From positions 3,720,001 to 3,784,000 of the forward strand of contig NZ_CP060418.1 in the NCBI RefSeq assembly GCF_014298075.1: 64,000 bases of DNA, read 5' to 3'. Below are positions 11,524-28,531 of this stretch, in pieces. Source of the stretch: Enterobacter sp. JUb54 (lineage in GTDB: Bacteria > Pseudomonadota > Gammaproteobacteria > Enterobacterales > Enterobacteriaceae). The notes beneath the pieces were generated by a model. The model was not told the origin of the DNA, did no database searches, and worked only from the letters and a program-made list of their open reading frames with translations. Made by a program: the position numbers and the translations under genes. Positions within the stretch are counted from its first letter, which is position 1. Every line of letters starts with the position of its first letter.

Positions 11524-11829
11524 ATGAAGAATATCGTGTTATGTTGCGCCGCCGGTATGTCCACCAGCATGCTGGTTCAACGCATGCAAGACGCTGCGAA
11601 GAAGAAAGGTATTGAAGTCTCGATTAAAGCCGTACCGGTCGCCGAGTTTAAAGATAACCTCGCCGCAGCGGACATCATTCTGCTGGGTCCGCAGGTGAAG
11701 TATGAGCAGGCGAAACTGCAGGCGATGGCCGACCCGCTCGGCAAGAAAGTCGCGGTTATCGATATGATGGATTACGGCATGATGAAAGGTGATGCCGTTC
11801 TTGATAAAGCCCTGAAGTTGATGGAGTAA
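11524..11829 (+). CDS. PTS lactose/cellobiose family IIB component
   Basis: This 101-residue protein has the CelA/ChbB fold and active-site loop (CCAAGMSTS), with the phospho-accepting Cys at residue 8. The conserved ILLGPQVKYE segment is present. It would receive phosphate from the IIA encoded 3 nt downstream and pass it to a sugar held by a membrane IIC. No IIC, phosphoglycosidase or regulator is adjacent, so the sugar cannot be assigned; cellobiose, chitobiose or aromatic beta-glucosides are typical for the family. Regulation by a LacI-type repressor and CRP is suggested by sites upstream. Confidence 0.9.
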   Translation: MKNIVLCCAAGMSTSMLVQRMQDAAKKKGIEVSIKAVPVAEFKDNLAAADIILLGPQVKYEQAKLQAMADPLGKKVAVIDMMDYGMMKGDAVLDKALKLME

Positions 11830-11832
11830 ACC

Positions 11833-12144
11833 ATGGAAGATTTAGAAACAACGATCATGGAGCTGTTGGTCAACGCCGGTTCTGCACGCAGCTGCGCATT
11901 AACCGCCCTGCAGCTGGCACGCAAAGGTGATTTTGCCGCCTCCGAGCAGGCGATGGCCGAATCACATGAGTTTGTGAAGCACGCGCATAAAATCCAGACT
12001 CAGCTCATCGGCCTCGATGAAGGCACCGGCAAACTCCCGGTCAACCTGATTACGGTTCACTCCCAGGATCATCTGATGAATGCGATGGTCATTCAGGATC
12101 TGGCCACCGATATGATTGAACTGTATCGCCGTACGGCACAGTAA
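11833..12144 (+). CDS. PTS lactose/cellobiose family IIA component
   Basis: The 103-residue protein is a three-helix IIA of the LacF/ChbA family. The phospho-accepting His is residue 76 in VHSQDHLM, and the N-terminal LLVNAGSARSCALTALQLARKGDF segment is typical. It follows the IIB gene by 3 nt and clearly forms one transcription unit with it. The two genes together supply only the cytoplasmic half of a PTS permease; the membrane IIC must be elsewhere. A strong bidirectional terminator separates it from convergent dcuB. Confidence 0.9.
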   Translation: MEDLETTIMELLVNAGSARSCALTALQLARKGDFAASEQAMAESHEFVKHAHKIQTQLIGLDEGTGKLPVNLITVHSQDHLMNAMVIQDLATDMIELYRRTAQ

Positions 12145-12160
12145 ATAAACCACGTCTGTT

Positions 12161-12195
12161 AAAAGCAGGTGCCTGAAAAGGCACCTGCTTTTTTA
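12161..12195. terminator. Bidirectional terminator between PTS IIA and dcuB
   Basis: AAAAGCAGGTGCC-TGAAAA-GGCACCTGCTTTT forms a long perfect stem flanked by A and T tracts, immediately next to the stop codon of dcuB on the minus strand. Confidence 0.92.
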
Positions 12196-13536
12196 TTACA
12201 GAAAACCGTACAGCGCGGCAAATATCCAGCCAAACACACAGGACACGCTGACGCCGATTAACCCCGGCAGAATAAAGCTATGGTTAATCACGAAACGGCC
12301 AATATGGGTGGTGCCCGAACGGTCGAACTGAATCGCCGCCAGGTCGCTTGGGTAGGTTGGCAGAATGTAATAGCCATAGCAGGCGGGTGCGGAGGCCACG
12401 ATATAGGCCGGGTCGACGCCAATCGCCAGCGCCACGGGCACAATCGCTGCCAATGCCGCGGCCTGGGAATTCACAAATTTGGACACCAGCAGCAGGACGA
12501 TGGCGTAAGCCCAGGGATACTCCTGCACCATTTCACCCAGCACGCCTTTAATCTCGCTCATGTGCGCGCCGAACATGGTTTCTGCCATCCAGGCAATGCC
12601 GTACACCGCCACAATCGCGATCATCCCCGAACGGAAAACCTCATTCTTAGAAATCGCAGCCGGGTTGGTTTTGGTGATAATGATGATCAGCGCGCCAGAG
12701 AGCAGCATGAACATCTGGATCACCAGCACCATCGAGAGCGGCTTACCATTGAATGCCGGGCGCAGTTCAGAGAAGGCTCCCAGTACCGCCACCACGGCAA
12801 TGGATGCCAGGAAGATCCACATGGCAACCCAGTTGCTGGCTGGCAGTTTCCGGTCGAGCAGCGTGGCCGTGTCACCGTATACATAGTGGCGGTTTTCTGG
12901 CGTCGAGATAAAGGCCTGAAACTCTTCGTCCTTGTCCAAATCCTTACCACGAAACCAGCTAAAAATACCGATCGCCAGAATACCCAGCAGCGTCGACGGA
13001 ATGGTAATCGCTAACAGGTCGAGGAATTCGAGATGTTTACCGTTGAAGGTGAAATTCCCCAGCATCGCCACCAGCGACACCACCGCAACCGACACCGGGC
13101 TGGCGATAATCCCCATCTGTGCGCCAATCGAACTTGCCGCCATCGGCCGTTCGGGGCGTATGTTGTTCTTGATCGCGACGTCGTAAATAATCGGCAGGAT
13201 CGTATAAACCACGTGCCCGGTGCCGCAAAGAATGGTCAGGGTACAGGTGACAAAGGGTGCCACAATCGAAACATATTTGGGGTTACGGCGCAGAAGTTTT
13301 TCCGCAATCTGCAGCATCACATCTAACCCACCGGATGCCTGCAGCGTTGCCGAGGCGGCCACTACCGCAATAATCACCAGCATCACATCAACCGGCGGCT
13401 TACCCGGTTGAAGATGAAAGACAAAGACTAAAATCACCAGCCCGATACCGCCCAGCAGGCCAAGTGCGATACCGCCTTTTCTGGCACCATAAAACAGGCA
13501 TATTAAAATAATGACGAGTTGTATTGCGAATTCCAT
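12196..13536 (-). CDS. dcuB: Anaerobic C4-dicarboxylate antiporter DcuB
   Basis: DcuB is an inner-membrane fumarate/succinate antiporter used in fumarate respiration. The 446-residue length equals that of E. coli DcuB, and long blocks are identical, including LYGFL at the end and the [21 protein letters not shown] segment. The protein is hydrophobic throughout, with 10 or more membrane segments. In E. coli it is next to fumB; here it stands alone between a PTS pair and rpoC. Two NarL-type heptamers lie about 215 bp upstream, consistent with the known repression of dcuB by nitrate. Confidence 0.97.
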   Translation of the reverse strand: MEFAIQLVIILICLFYGARKGGIALGLLGGIGLVILVFVFHLQPGKPPVDVMLVIIAVVAASATLQASGGLDVMLQIAEKLLRRNPKYVSIVAPFVTCTLTILCGTGHVVYTILPIIYDVAIKNNIRPERPMAASSIGAQMGIIASPVSVAVVSLVAMLGNFTFNGKHLEFLDLLAITIPSTLLGILAIGIFSWFRGKDLDKDEEFQAFISTPENRHYVYGDTATLLDRKLPASNWVAMWIFLASIAVVAVLGAFSELRPAFNGKPLSMVLVIQMFMLLSGALIIIITKTNPAAISKNEVFRSGMIAIVAVYGIAWMAETMFGAHMSEIKGVLGEMVQEYPWAYAIVLLLVSKFVNSQAAALAAIVPVALAIGVDPAYIVASAPACYGYYILPTYPSDLAAIQFDRSGTTHIGRFVINHSFILPGLIGVSVSCVFGWIFAALYGFL

Positions 13537-13900
13537 GCATCCCCCAGACTCAGTCTATTAAACTCAAAAATGTCGCGACCGCTGCCGTTCTGTTAGCCCA
13601 TTCCCCTGTCGCAGGTCTGTTTTGCAGATATAAGACGCCCTCTCCGGTTTCAAGAAACTGAAGAATCAAAAAAGTAATCACATGATTAATTGGACTTTTT
13701 GACTATATCGCCTTTGATTTGACGATTTTTTGATACGTGTAGAATTTTTACCCATCAATTTGTATGGGTATTAAGAAAAAGAGAAGGCGCGTAGTTTATA
13801 TGGCTTGCTTGCTGATTAATTGAGGGAAAAACATTAATGGAATGTAATTTATTATGGAGGAAATAAGATAACGATTAGCCCGACGCCAACCGGAGATAAT
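13537..13900. other. AT-rich dcuB regulatory region
   Basis: This stretch between dcuB and the rpoC terminator is clearly more AT-rich than its neighbours and holds no gene. It contains a candidate dcuB -10 (TTATAT on the minus strand, 13628-13633), one FNR half-site TTGAT (minus strand, 13665-13669), an imperfect palindrome TAATCA-CA-TGATTA (13675-13688) and a perfect inverted repeat of NarL heptamers (13749-13770). Confidence 0.5.
13749..13770. promoter_or_regulatory. Inverted pair of NarL/NarP-type heptamers upstream of dcuB
   Basis: TACCCAT-N8-ATGGGTA is a perfect inverted repeat. Each arm fits the NarL heptamer consensus TACYYMT. The arrangement is 7-8-7 rather than the classic 7-2-7. 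Nitrate-responsive NarL represses dcuB in E. coli, which makes this site plausible but untested. Confidence 0.5.
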
Positions 13901-13934
13901 AAAAAAGCCAGTCAGGAGACCTGACTGGCTTTTT
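13901..13934 (-). terminator. rpoBC terminator
   Basis: On the minus strand, AAAAAGCCAGTCAGG-TCT-CCTGACTGGCTTTTTT forms a strong stem followed by a U run, 18 nt after the rpoC stop codon. Confidence 0.93.
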
Positions 13935-13951
13935 ACGCGAAGCGTCAACGA

Positions 13952-18175
<4,224 letters not shown>

Positions 18176-18251
18176 GGATTTGCTCCCGTCGGAGTTAGCA
18201 CAATCTGGCACCGGGTATTACCCCGGCACCAGTGACCTGTTTGAGCGAGAG

Positions 18252-21200
18252 TTACTCGTCTTCCAGTTCGATGTTGATACCCAGCGAACGAATCTCTTTC
18301 AACAGTACGTTGAAGGACTCTGGCATGCCTGGTTCCATCTGATGGTTGCCGTCCACGATGTTTTTATACATCTTGGTACGACCGTTCACGTCATCAGACT
18401 TAACGGTGAGCATTTCCTGCAGGGTGTAAGCTGCGCCGTAAGCTTCCAGCGCCCATACTTCCATCTCACCGAAGCGCTGACCACCGAACTGTGCCTTACC
18501 ACCCAGCGGCTGCTGAGTAACCAGGCTGTAAGAACCGGTGGAACGAGCGTGCATCTTATCGTCGACCAGGTGGTTCAGTTTCAGCATATACATGTAACCT
18601 ACGGTTACCTGACGCTCAAACTGCTCACCGGTACGGCCGTCGAACAGGGTGATCTGGCCAGAAGATGGCAGACCGCCGAGTTGCAGCAGCTCTTTAATTT
18701 CAGCTTCTTTCGCACCGTCGAAGACCGGCGTTGCGATCGGCATACCTTTTTTCAGGTTCTCAGCCAGACGCAGTACTTCATCATCAGTGAAGGTATTCAG
18801 GTCGACTTTCTGACGAACGTCGGTACCCAGGTCATACGCTTTCTGGATGAATTCACGCAGCTTGGCAACTTCCTGCTGCTGCTTGAGCATGGCGTTGATT
18901 TTCTCGCCGATACCTTTCGCAGCCATACCCAGGTGAGTTTCCAGGATCTGACCGATGTTCATACGAGACGGTACGCCCAGCGGGTTCAGTACGATATCGA
19001 CCGGCGTACCGTTCGCATCGTGCGGCATATCTTCGATCGGGTTGATCTTAGAGATAACACCCTTGTTACCGTGACGACCTGCCATTTTATCACCAGGCTG
19101 AATCTGACGTTTAACGGCCAGATACACTTTAACAATCTTCAGCACGCCCGGTGCCAGATCGTCGCCCTGAGTGATTTTGCGGCGTTTCGCTTCGAGTTTT
19201 TTCTCGAACTCGTGTTTCAGTTCGTCGTACTGCTCAGCCAGCTGTTCCAGCTGATTTTGTTTCTCTTCGTCGGTCAGGCCCAGTTCCAGCCAGCGATCGC
19301 GCGGCAGCTTGTCGAGCTTCTCAGCTTCAACACCACCGGCAACCAGCACCGCGTAGATACGACCGAACAGGCCAGCTTCGAGGATCTGCAGTTCTTCAGA
19401 CAGGTCTTTCTTAGCCTGCTTCAGCTGCATTTCTTCGATTTCCAGCGCACGTTTGTCTTTTTCTACGCCATCGCGGGTAAAGACCTGAACGTCGATAACA
19501 GTACCGGAAACACCGTTTGGTACGCGCAGAGAAGAGTCTTTAACGTCAGACGCTTTCTCGCCGAAGATCGCACGCAGCAGTTTCTCTTCTGGGGTCAGCT
19601 GGGTTTCACCTTTCGGGGTCACCTTACCAACCAGAATGTCGCCGCCGGTCACTTCTGCACCGATGTAAACGATACCGGATTCGTCCAGTTTGGAGAGCGC
19701 AGCTTCACCCACGTTCGGGATATCAGCGGTGATCTCTTCCGGCCCCAGCTTGGTGTCACGGGACACACATGCCAGTTCCTGGATATGAATCGTGGTGAAA
19801 CGATCTTCCTGAACCACACGCTCGGAGACGAGGATGGAGTCTTCGAAGTTGTAACCGTTCCACGGCATGAACGCTACGCGCATGTTCTGACCGAGCGCCA
19901 GTTCACCGAGGTCGGTGGACGGACCGTCAGCCAGCACGTCGCCGCGCTCAATTGGCTCACCCAGAGAGACACATGGCATCTGGTTGATGCAGGTGTTCTG
20001 GTTAGAACGGGTGTACTTGGTCAGGTTATAGATGTCGATACCTGCTTCGCCCGGGTACATCTCGTCTTCGTTAACTTTGATAACGATACGGGAAGCATCC
20101 ACGTACTGAACCAGACCGCCACGTTTAGCTACCGCAGTAACACCGGAGTCAACGGCTACAGCACGTTCCATACCGGTACCAACCAGCGGCTTATCAGCAC
20201 GCAGAGTCGGAACCGCCTGACGTTGCATGTTCGCACCCATCAATGCACGGTTGGCGTCATCGTGTTCCAGGAACGGGATCAGGGACGCACCGACGGAAAC
20301 CACCTGTTGGGTGGAAACGTCCATGTAGTCAACCTGGTCACGGCTGAAGAGGCTCGATTCGCCTTTGCTACGGCAGGTTACCAGGTCTTCTACAAAGTGG
20401 CCTTCGTCATCCAGGTTGGAGTTCGCCTGAGCGATAACGTAGTTGCCTTCTTCAATAGCAGACAGGTAGTGAATTTCGTCGGTAACAACACCGTCGGTGA
20501 CTTTACGGTACGGCGTCTCGAGGAAGCCATATTCGTTCGTCTGTGCATAGACCGACAGGGAGTTGATCAGACCGATGTTCGGACCTTCAGGCGTTTCGAT
20601 TGGACATACGCGACCGTAGTGAGTCGGGTGTACGTCTCGAACTTCAAAGCCTGCACGTTCACGGGTCAGACCGCCTGGGCCCAGTGCGGAGATACGACGT
20701 TTGTGCGTAATCTCAGACAGCGGGTTGTTCTGGTCCATAAACTGAGACAGCTGGCTGGAACCAAAGAACTCTTTCACTGCTGCAGAAATCGGCTTGGCGT
20801 TGATCATATCCTGAGGCATCAGGGTATCCAGATCGCCCAGAGACAGACGCTCTTTCACCGCACGCTCTACACGGACCAGGCCAACGCGGAACTGGTTTTC
20901 CGCCATTTCGCCAACGGAACGGATACGACGGTTGCCGAGGTGGTCGATATCATCGACTTCGCCTTTACCGTTACGGATATCGATGAGCTTCTTCATCACT
21001 TCGATGATGTCGTCTTTGCTCAGGATACCGGAACCTTCGATTTCGTCGCGCAGCAGAGAACGGTTGAACTTCATACGACCAACCGCGGACAGATCGTAGC
21101 GGTCTTCGGAGAAGAACAGGTTCTCAAACAGGCTTTCAGCCGCTTCACGAGTCGGCGGCTCACCCGGGCGCATCATACGGTAGATTTCTACCAGTGCGCT

Positions 21201-22280
21201 CAGACGATCGTTGGTCGGGTCGACACGTACAGTCTCAGACATGTACGCACCGTGATCGAGATCGTTGGTGAACAGAGTTTCAATGCGCTTATGACCGGAC
21301 TGGCTCAGTTTGGCCAGCAGGTCCAGGCTCAGCTCCATGTTCGCCGGGCAGATCAGTTCGCCAGTCGCTGTATCGACATAATCTTTAGCAGCAACTTTAC
21401 CCGCGATATATTCAACCGGAACTTCGATATGCTTGATATCGTCTTTTTCCAGCTGACGGATATGGCGAGCGGTAATGCGACGGGCTTTCTCAACGTAGAC
21501 TTTACCGTTGGCTTCGATGTCGAAGGACGCCGTTTCACCACGCAGACGCTCCGGAATCAGCTCCATCTGCAGCTTGTTGTCGCGAATTTCAAAGACCACT
21601 TTTTCGAAGAACAGGTCAAGGATCTGCTCAGTGGTGTAATTCAGCGCGCGCAGGATGATAGTAGCCGGCAGCTTACGACGACGGTCGATACGGACAAACA
21701 GGTTGTCTTTCGGATCGAATTCGAAGTCCAGCCAGGAACCGCGGTAAGGGATGATACGTGCGTTATACAGGACCTTACCGGAAGAGTGGGTCTTACCTTT
21801 GTCACTGTCAAAGAAGACGCCCGGGCTACGGTGCAGCTGAGAAACGATAACACGCTCAGTACCGTTGATAACAAAGGTACCGTTGTCGGTCATGAGCGGA
21901 ATTTCGCCCATGTAGACTTCTTGTTCTTTAATGTCTTTAACGGTGCCTTCCGGCGCTTCACGCTCGTAGATCACCAGACGCAGTTTTACGCGCAGCGGTG
22001 CCGAATAGGTCACGCCACGGATCTGACATTCTTTAACATCAAAAACAGGTTCGCCCAGACGGTAGCTGACGTATTGCAGCTCGGAATTACCGCTGTAGCT
22101 TTTAATCGGGAATACGGAACGGAAGGCTGCTTCCAGACCATATTGCCCTTCAGGATCTTGCTCGATAAACTTCTGGAACGAATCAAGCTGGATAGAAAGG
22201 AGATAAGGTATGTCCAGAACTTGTGGACGTTTACCAAAATCCTTACGAATACGTTTTTTCTCGGTATAGGAGTAAACCAT
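18252..22280 (-). CDS. rpoB: RNA polymerase subunit beta
   Basis: RpoB forms most of the catalytic cleft with RpoC. The start at 22280 ([10 protein letters not shown]) gives 1342 residues, equal to E. coli; an ATG 42 nt upstream in the same frame is leader. The rifampicin region reads [20 protein letters not shown] followed by [10 protein letters not shown], wild type at the positions usually altered in resistant strains (equivalents of S512, Q513, D516, H526, S531). It is preceded by a 320-bp leader with an attenuator and RNase III processing region, which sets rpoBC expression below that of the ribosomal proteins. Confidence 0.98.
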   Translation of the reverse strand: MVYSYTEKKRIRKDFGKRPQVLDIPYLLSIQLDSFQKFIEQDPEGQYGLEAAFRSVFPIKSYSGNSELQYVSYRLGEPVFDVKECQIRGVTYSAPLRVKLRLVIYEREAPEGTVKDIKEQEVYMGEIPLMTDNGTFVINGTERVIVSQLHRSPGVFFDSDKGKTHSSGKVLYNARIIPYRGSWLDFEFDPKDNLFVRIDRRRKLPATIILRALNYTTEQILDLFFEKVVFEIRDNKLQMELIPERLRGETASFDIEANGKVYVEKARRITARHIRQLEKDDIKHIEVPVEYIAGKVAAKDYVDTATGELICPANMELSLDLLAKLSQSGHKRIETLFTNDLDHGAYMSETVRVDPTNDRLSALVEIYRMMRPGEPPTREAAESLFENLFFSEDRYDLSAVGRMKFNRSLLRDEIEGSGILSKDDIIEVMKKLIDIRNGKGEVDDIDHLGNRRIRSVGEMAENQFRVGLVRVERAVKERLSLGDLDTLMPQDMINAKPISAAVKEFFGSSQLSQFMDQNNPLSEITHKRRISALGPGGLTRERAGFEVRDVHPTHYGRVCPIETPEGPNIGLINSLSVYAQTNEYGFLETPYRKVTDGVVTDEIHYLSAIEEGNYVIAQANSNLDDEGHFVEDLVTCRSKGESSLFSRDQVDYMDVSTQQVVSVGASLIPFLEHDDANRALMGANMQRQAVPTLRADKPLVGTGMERAVAVDSGVTAVAKRGGLVQYVDASRIVIKVNEDEMYPGEAGIDIYNLTKYTRSNQNTCINQMPCVSLGEPIERGDVLADGPSTDLGELALGQNMRVAFMPWNGYNFEDSILVSERVVQEDRFTTIHIQELACVSRDTKLGPEEITADIPNVGEAALSKLDESGIVYIGAEVTGGDILVGKVTPKGETQLTPEEKLLRAIFGEKASDVKDSSLRVPNGVSGTVIDVQVFTRDGVEKDKRALEIEEMQLKQAKKDLSEELQILEAGLFGRIYAVLVAGGVEAEKLDKLPRDRWLELGLTDEEKQNQLEQLAEQYDELKHEFEKKLEAKRRKITQGDDLAPGVLKIVKVYLAVKRQIQPGDKMAGRHGNKGVISKINPIEDMPHDANGTPVDIVLNPLGVPSRMNIGQILETHLGMAAKGIGEKINAMLKQQQEVAKLREFIQKAYDLGTDVRQKVDLNTFTDDEVLRLAENLKKGMPIATPVFDGAKEAEIKELLQLGGLPSSGQITLFDGRTGEQFERQVTVGYMYMLKLNHLVDDKMHARSTGSYSLVTQQPLGGKAQFGGQRFGEMEVWALEAYGAAYTLQEMLTVKSDDVNGRTKMYKNIVDGNHQMEPGMPESFNVLLKEIRSLGINIELEDE

Positions 22281-22530
22281 AGGGTTCCTCAGCTCGCTGA
22301 CAAGTCGACCCGTCTGCCTCAAAAAGGCAGTTTTTTATGCAACACTATTTTGTGGACCGGAAAATGGAACACTTTCCGCAATACCTGTTGCTATCACGCT
22401 TAAACCATTTCGTCGCGATTTACACAGAGCGAGCACCCTGTCGCAGTATATTAAGTCGTCGATAGAAACATGCATTGTCAGGACAACCAGCAGTCAAACA
22501 GTGTGAAATGCTACTGGCGCCTTACAGCGC
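22281..22530 (-). other. rplL-rpoB leader (processing region)
   Basis: This gene-free stretch lies between the attenuator and rpoB. In E. coli the corresponding region is cleaved by RNase III; imperfectly paired sequence is visible here but I could not define the cleavage stem exactly. Confidence 0.55.
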
Positions 22531-22561
22531 AAAAAGGCTGGTGACTAAATAGTCACCAGCC
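22531..22561 (-). terminator. Attenuator between rplL and rpoB
   Basis: On the minus strand GGCTGGTGAC-TATTTA-GTCACCAGCC followed by TTTTT forms an intrinsic terminator 40 nt after the rplL stop. In E. coli the equivalent site stops most but not all polymerases, lowering rpoBC relative to rplJL. Confidence 0.88.
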
Positions 22562-22600
22562 ATCAGCTTGATTACTCAAGCTGCAACCGGAAAGGTTGGC

Positions 22601-22966
<366 letters not shown>

Positions 22967-23032
22967 TTAAATTGTTCCTGAATATCAGAATAAGTTTATA
23001 CGTAAGCGAGCGTTTTATAAAGATAACTGCGA

Positions 23033-23530
23033 TTAAGCAGCTTCTTTCGCATCGCGTACAGCAGCCAGAGTGCGAACCAGTTTGCCAGCCGAAGCTTCTT
23101 TCATGGTTGCCATCAGGCGTGCAATTGCTTCTTCGTAGGTCGGCAGAGTTGCCAGGCGGTCGATTTGCGACGCCGGGATCAGCTCACCTTCAAAGGCTGC
23201 AGCTTTGACCTCAAATTTTGCATTCGCTTTCGCGAACTCTTTGAACAGACGAGCAGCAGCGCCCGGGTGTTCCATAGAGTATGCAATCAGGGTCGGACCA
23301 ACAAACGTGTCTTTCAGGCACTCGAAAGGAGTACCTTCAACGACGCGGCGCAGCAGGGTGTTACGAACAACACGCATGTAAACGCCAGCTTCACGACCTG
23401 CTTTACGCAGTTCAGTCATTTTATCTACAGTTACGCCGCGGGAATCCGCAACTACTGCAGACAGCGCGCCTTTGGCTACTTCGCTGACTTCAGCAACAAT
23501 CGCTTGTTTGTCTTGAAGATTTAAAGCCAT
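23033..23530 (-). CDS. rplJ: Ribosomal protein uL10
   Basis: L10 anchors L7/L12 to the large subunit and, as the L10-(L12)4 complex, represses translation from its own mRNA leader. The start at 23530 (MALNLQDKQ) gives 165 residues as in E. coli and is preceded by CCAGGAGCAAAGCT; an upstream in-frame ATG at 23563 is within the leader. The leader 23531-23793 can form the structured L10 binding region. Confidence 0.97.
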   Translation of the reverse strand: MALNLQDKQAIVAEVSEVAKGALSAVVADSRGVTVDKMTELRKAGREAGVYMRVVRNTLLRRVVEGTPFECLKDTFVGPTLIAYSMEHPGAAARLFKEFAKANAKFEVKAAAFEGELIPASQIDRLATLPTYEEAIARLMATMKEASAGKLVRTLAAVRDAKEAA

Positions 23531-23793
23531 TAGCTTTGCTCCTGGATGTTTGCCAGAGCTCATGCTCTGGAACTCACTTCACCCTACTCAACGAGTAGAG
23601 CGTCTTAATACGGTGAGCAGAAACAAGCCAGAGTATCCAAAAATAATCTTAGCGTTCTGTCACCGTCTACGCAGGGGATTAAGTTTCTGACGAAACACCT
23701 GCGGTCTTCGACGGAGGCCTGGATAGGCCAGGCTCCAACGAACAAATCTGTTTTTCTCTGTCTAACCGAAGTTAGCAGAAACATGGGGGTAGT

Positions 23794-23822
23794 ATTGTAG
23801 ACAAAACCACCACCCACGTAAA
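23794..23822 (-). promoter_or_regulatory. P-L10 promoter for rplJL-rpoBC
   Basis: On the minus strand TTTACG (23817-23822) and TACAAT (23794-23799) are spaced by exactly 17 bp, just after rplA. The transcript has a leader of about 260 nt before rplJ, matching the known E. coli organisation. Confidence 0.75.
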
Positions 23823-23829
23823 GCTAATC

Positions 23830-24966
<1,137 letters not shown>

Positions 24967-25046
24967 TTAAATTTCCTCGTTTGGGTATAACGCCTTCAGA
25001 AAAGGCTCCCCGTTATCAATATCGTTTTATGAACCCATGGCCCATA

Positions 25047-25085
25047 AAAACAAAAGGCGCGAAATTGTATGTCAATTTCGCGCCT
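25047..25085 (-). terminator. Terminator after nusG
   Basis: On the minus strand AGGCGCGAAATTG-ACATA-CAATTTCGCGCCT forms a perfect 13-bp stem followed by TTTGTTTTT, ending secE-nusG transcription ahead of rplK. The promoter for rplKA must lie within or next to this hairpin (TTGACA occurs in its loop region), but I could not set a -10 with confidence. Confidence 0.85.
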
Positions 25086-25122
25086 CATGCAACGATTAAA
25101 TCGCTGCTTTTTTGATCGCCGG

Positions 25123-25668
25123 TTAGGCTTTCTCTACCTGAGCGAAGTCCAGTTCAACCGGAGTTGCACGGCCAAAGATAGATACAGAAACCTTCAGACG
25201 GGACTTCTCGTAGTCAACTTCTTCAACAACACCGTTGAAGTCAGCGAACGGACCATCGCTAACACGAACCATTTCACCCGGCTCGAACAGCGTTTTAGGA
25301 CGCGGCTTATCGCCAACCTGCTGCAGGCGGTTCATGATAGCGTCAACTTCTTTATCGCTGATCGGTGCCGGACGGTCAGAAGTACCGCCGATAAAGCCCA
25401 TCACGCGTGGCACGCTACGCACCAGGTGCCAGCTTGCGTCGTTCATGACCATCTGGACCAGAACATAACCCGGGAAGAATTTGCGCTCGCTTTTGCGGCG
25501 CTGGCCACCACGGATCTCGACCACTTCTTCGGTCGGTACCATGACTTCGCCAAACAGCTCTTCCATATTGTGTAATTTGATATGTTCACGCAACGAGGTA
25601 GCTACGCGACCTTCAAAACCGGAAAACGCCTGAACGACGTACCAACGTTTTTTAGGAGCTTCAGACAT
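25123..25668 (-). CDS. nusG: Transcription elongation/antitermination factor NusG
   Basis: NusG binds the RNA polymerase clamp through its NGN domain (residues ~5-120) and contacts Rho or ribosomal protein S10 through the C-terminal KOW domain ([17 protein letters not shown], about residues 127-143). The 181 residues match E. coli exactly in length. It follows secE by one base. Its paralogue rfaH lies at 47527 in this same window. Confidence 0.98.
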   Translation of the reverse strand: MSEAPKKRWYVVQAFSGFEGRVATSLREHIKLHNMEELFGEVMVPTEEVVEIRGGQRRKSERKFFPGYVLVQMVMNDASWHLVRSVPRVMGFIGGTSDRPAPISDKEVDAIMNRLQQVGDKPRPKTLFEPGEMVRVSDGPFADFNGVVEEVDYEKSRLKVSVSIFGRATPVELDFAQVEKA

Positions 25669-25669
25669 C

Positions 25670-26053
25670 TCAGAACCTCAGGCCAGTGATAAAGGATACC
25701 AGGCGAACCAGAATACCATCCAGCCCCCACAGGATCAGTGACATTACCGCAGTAACCGCAGCAACAATCAGCGTGGTGTGCAGCGTTTCCTGGCGAGTTG
25801 GCCAGATAACCTTGCGGACTTCGGTTCTCGCTTCACGGGCAAACGCCACGGTCGCCTTACCTTTAGTGGTTAACAGCGCGACGCCACCGGCAGCAGCGAT
25901 CAGAACCACTACGGCCAGCGCACGCAGTGCTAGCATAATGTCACGATAAAGGAAGTTGCCTACGATGGCCACAATCAGCAGCGCAGCAACGATCAGCCAC
26001 TTCATCGTTTCCAGGCCGCGCCCGCTCCCTTGAGCTTCGGTATTCGCACTCAT
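25670..26053 (-). CDS. secE: Preprotein translocase subunit SecE
   Basis: SecE clamps the SecY channel in the inner membrane. The start at 26053 ([13 protein letters not shown]) gives 127 residues with three transmembrane helices (about 19-36, 45-63 and 93-113) and the conserved amphipathic segment [18 protein letters not shown]. An in-frame ATG five codons upstream is not supported by the family. It is cotranscribed with nusG. Confidence 0.97.
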   Translation of the reverse strand: MSANTEAQGSGRGLETMKWLIVAALLIVAIVGNFLYRDIMLALRALAVVVLIAAAGGVALLTTKGKATVAFAREARTEVRKVIWPTRQETLHTTLIVAAVTAVMSLILWGLDGILVRLVSFITGLRF

Positions 26054-26225
26054 AAACCAACCTGTCACAAGAATTCAGACAAATAATTTTGCCCCGCGAG
26101 AGCGAGGCAACCAAACCGAAATGCTCTGTTGCGTTTCGGACTCAACGCCCTCTACAGAGCCTGTCTCAGCAATGATTATGGCAAAAAAAATCACTGATGA
26201 GCCAGGTTCTGGTTCGAAAGCGTAC

Positions 26226-26254
26226 AAAAAGGGCATCAAATGATGCCCTTTTAT
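26226..26254 (-). terminator. tufB terminator
   Basis: AAAAAGGGCATCA-AA-TGATGCCCTTTTA forms a near-perfect stem 30 nt after the tuf stop codon, ending the tRNA-tufB unit before secE. Confidence 0.88.
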
Positions 26255-26282
26255 TGCGCATTGCGTCAAATGTTATCAGCGA

Positions 26283-27503
<1,221 letters not shown>

Positions 27504-27582
27504 TCACCACATCAACCGGGCAACATGCCCGACTTGTTGAATGCAATAAACAGAGAGAAACAGGGAAGGAGAGATAAAGAAG

Positions 27583-27658
27583 TGGTGCTGATACCCAGAG
27601 TCGAACTGGGGACCTCACCCTTACCAAGGGTGCGCTCTACCAACTGAGCCATATCAGC
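27583..27658 (-). tRNA. thrT: tRNA-Thr (GGT)
   Basis: The 76-nt gene on the minus strand is identical in plan to E. coli thrT, with encoded CCA end, anticodon GGT and standard D, anticodon and T arms. It is the last tRNA before tufB; EF-Tu mRNA and tRNAs are processed from one transcript. Confidence 0.97.
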
Positions 27659-27663
27659 ACGTC

Positions 27664-27738
<75 letters not shown>

Positions 27739-27772
27739 ATCCTGAAACTCGGCTACCCAGTTCTTTCTATAA

Positions 27773-27806
27773 CAAAAAAAAGAGAGTTCTCTCTTTTTCT
27801 TGTTTG
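27773..27806 (-). other. Hairpin with U tract in the glyT-tyrU spacer
   Basis: AAAAAGAGAG-TTCT-CTCTTTTT-like dyad inside the tRNA operon, followed on the minus strand by TTTTTTTG. It looks like a weak intrinsic terminator or processing hairpin between tyrU and glyT. Confidence 0.45.
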
Positions 27807-27858
27807 AGTTGTTTAGTTTAACCAAGCAACTCTGGCTCCGCAAAGCGTTGCCGAAAGA

Positions 27859-27943
<85 letters not shown>

Positions 27944-27953
27944 AGGCACTTGA

Positions 27954-28029
<76 letters not shown>

Positions 28030-28043
28030 ATCAAGTAGCGCGC

Positions 28044-28072
28044 ATTTTAGGGAGACATACGCATTCATGCAA
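28044..28072 (-). promoter_or_regulatory. Promoter of thrU-tyrU-glyT-thrT-tufB
   Basis: On the minus strand TTGCAT (28067-28072) and TAAAAT (28044-28049) are 17 bp apart, followed by a GC-rich discriminator GCGCGC, the mark of a stringently controlled stable-RNA promoter. AT-rich sequence further upstream (28075-28160) is where Fis sites are found in E. coli. Confidence 0.85.
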
Positions 28073-28531
28073 CTAAAAAATTGCATAAAATGTTCCATCG
28101 CTCATATTTTGTGCTCAAACGTGGAAAAACGGTGTAATTTCAATCAATGACGTACAAAAAACCGGCATCCCTTCGCATTAAAACGTCCAGTCATCCTCGC
28201 TATTTATGCCAGCAAAGGTATTCCCTGGCCGGACGATGGTGTTTCTTATCGTCTCCCGACAGCCAAAACCCACTTATATCCTGACCAGCGTCTGCGCGCG
28301 CCATCCTCTCTATGCGCTTTCAGACGAACAGGGACTACATTGCTGCAGGCGAGTGACGCATAATGAGCAACACACCCCGCTCTTGTGATGTCTGCATTAG
28401 AAAGCATCATTCGATGAGTTTTTTTCTTATTATTCCTCGCAATCTGGTGTTACCCTCCTGCCCATTGTCCTGATTAACTTGTGTGAAGCATCCCTCGCAA
28501 CTTCTGATTTGGCGATGCTAAGAACATGCTT
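28073..28531. other. Intergenic region between the tRNA operon and coaA
   Basis: About 460 bp. The left part is AT-rich and would hold Fis/UP sequences for thrUp. The rest must contain the coaA promoter, which I could not define. No convincing gene is seen in either strand. Confidence 0.5.

Noticed and set aside
20650..20760. Possible rifampicin-resistance substitutions in rpoB
   Set aside because: The resistance-determining region is wild type at the usual positions.
28206..28388. Small open frame upstream of coaA
   Set aside because: No convincing ribosome-binding site or homology; lies in an AT-rich regulatory interval.
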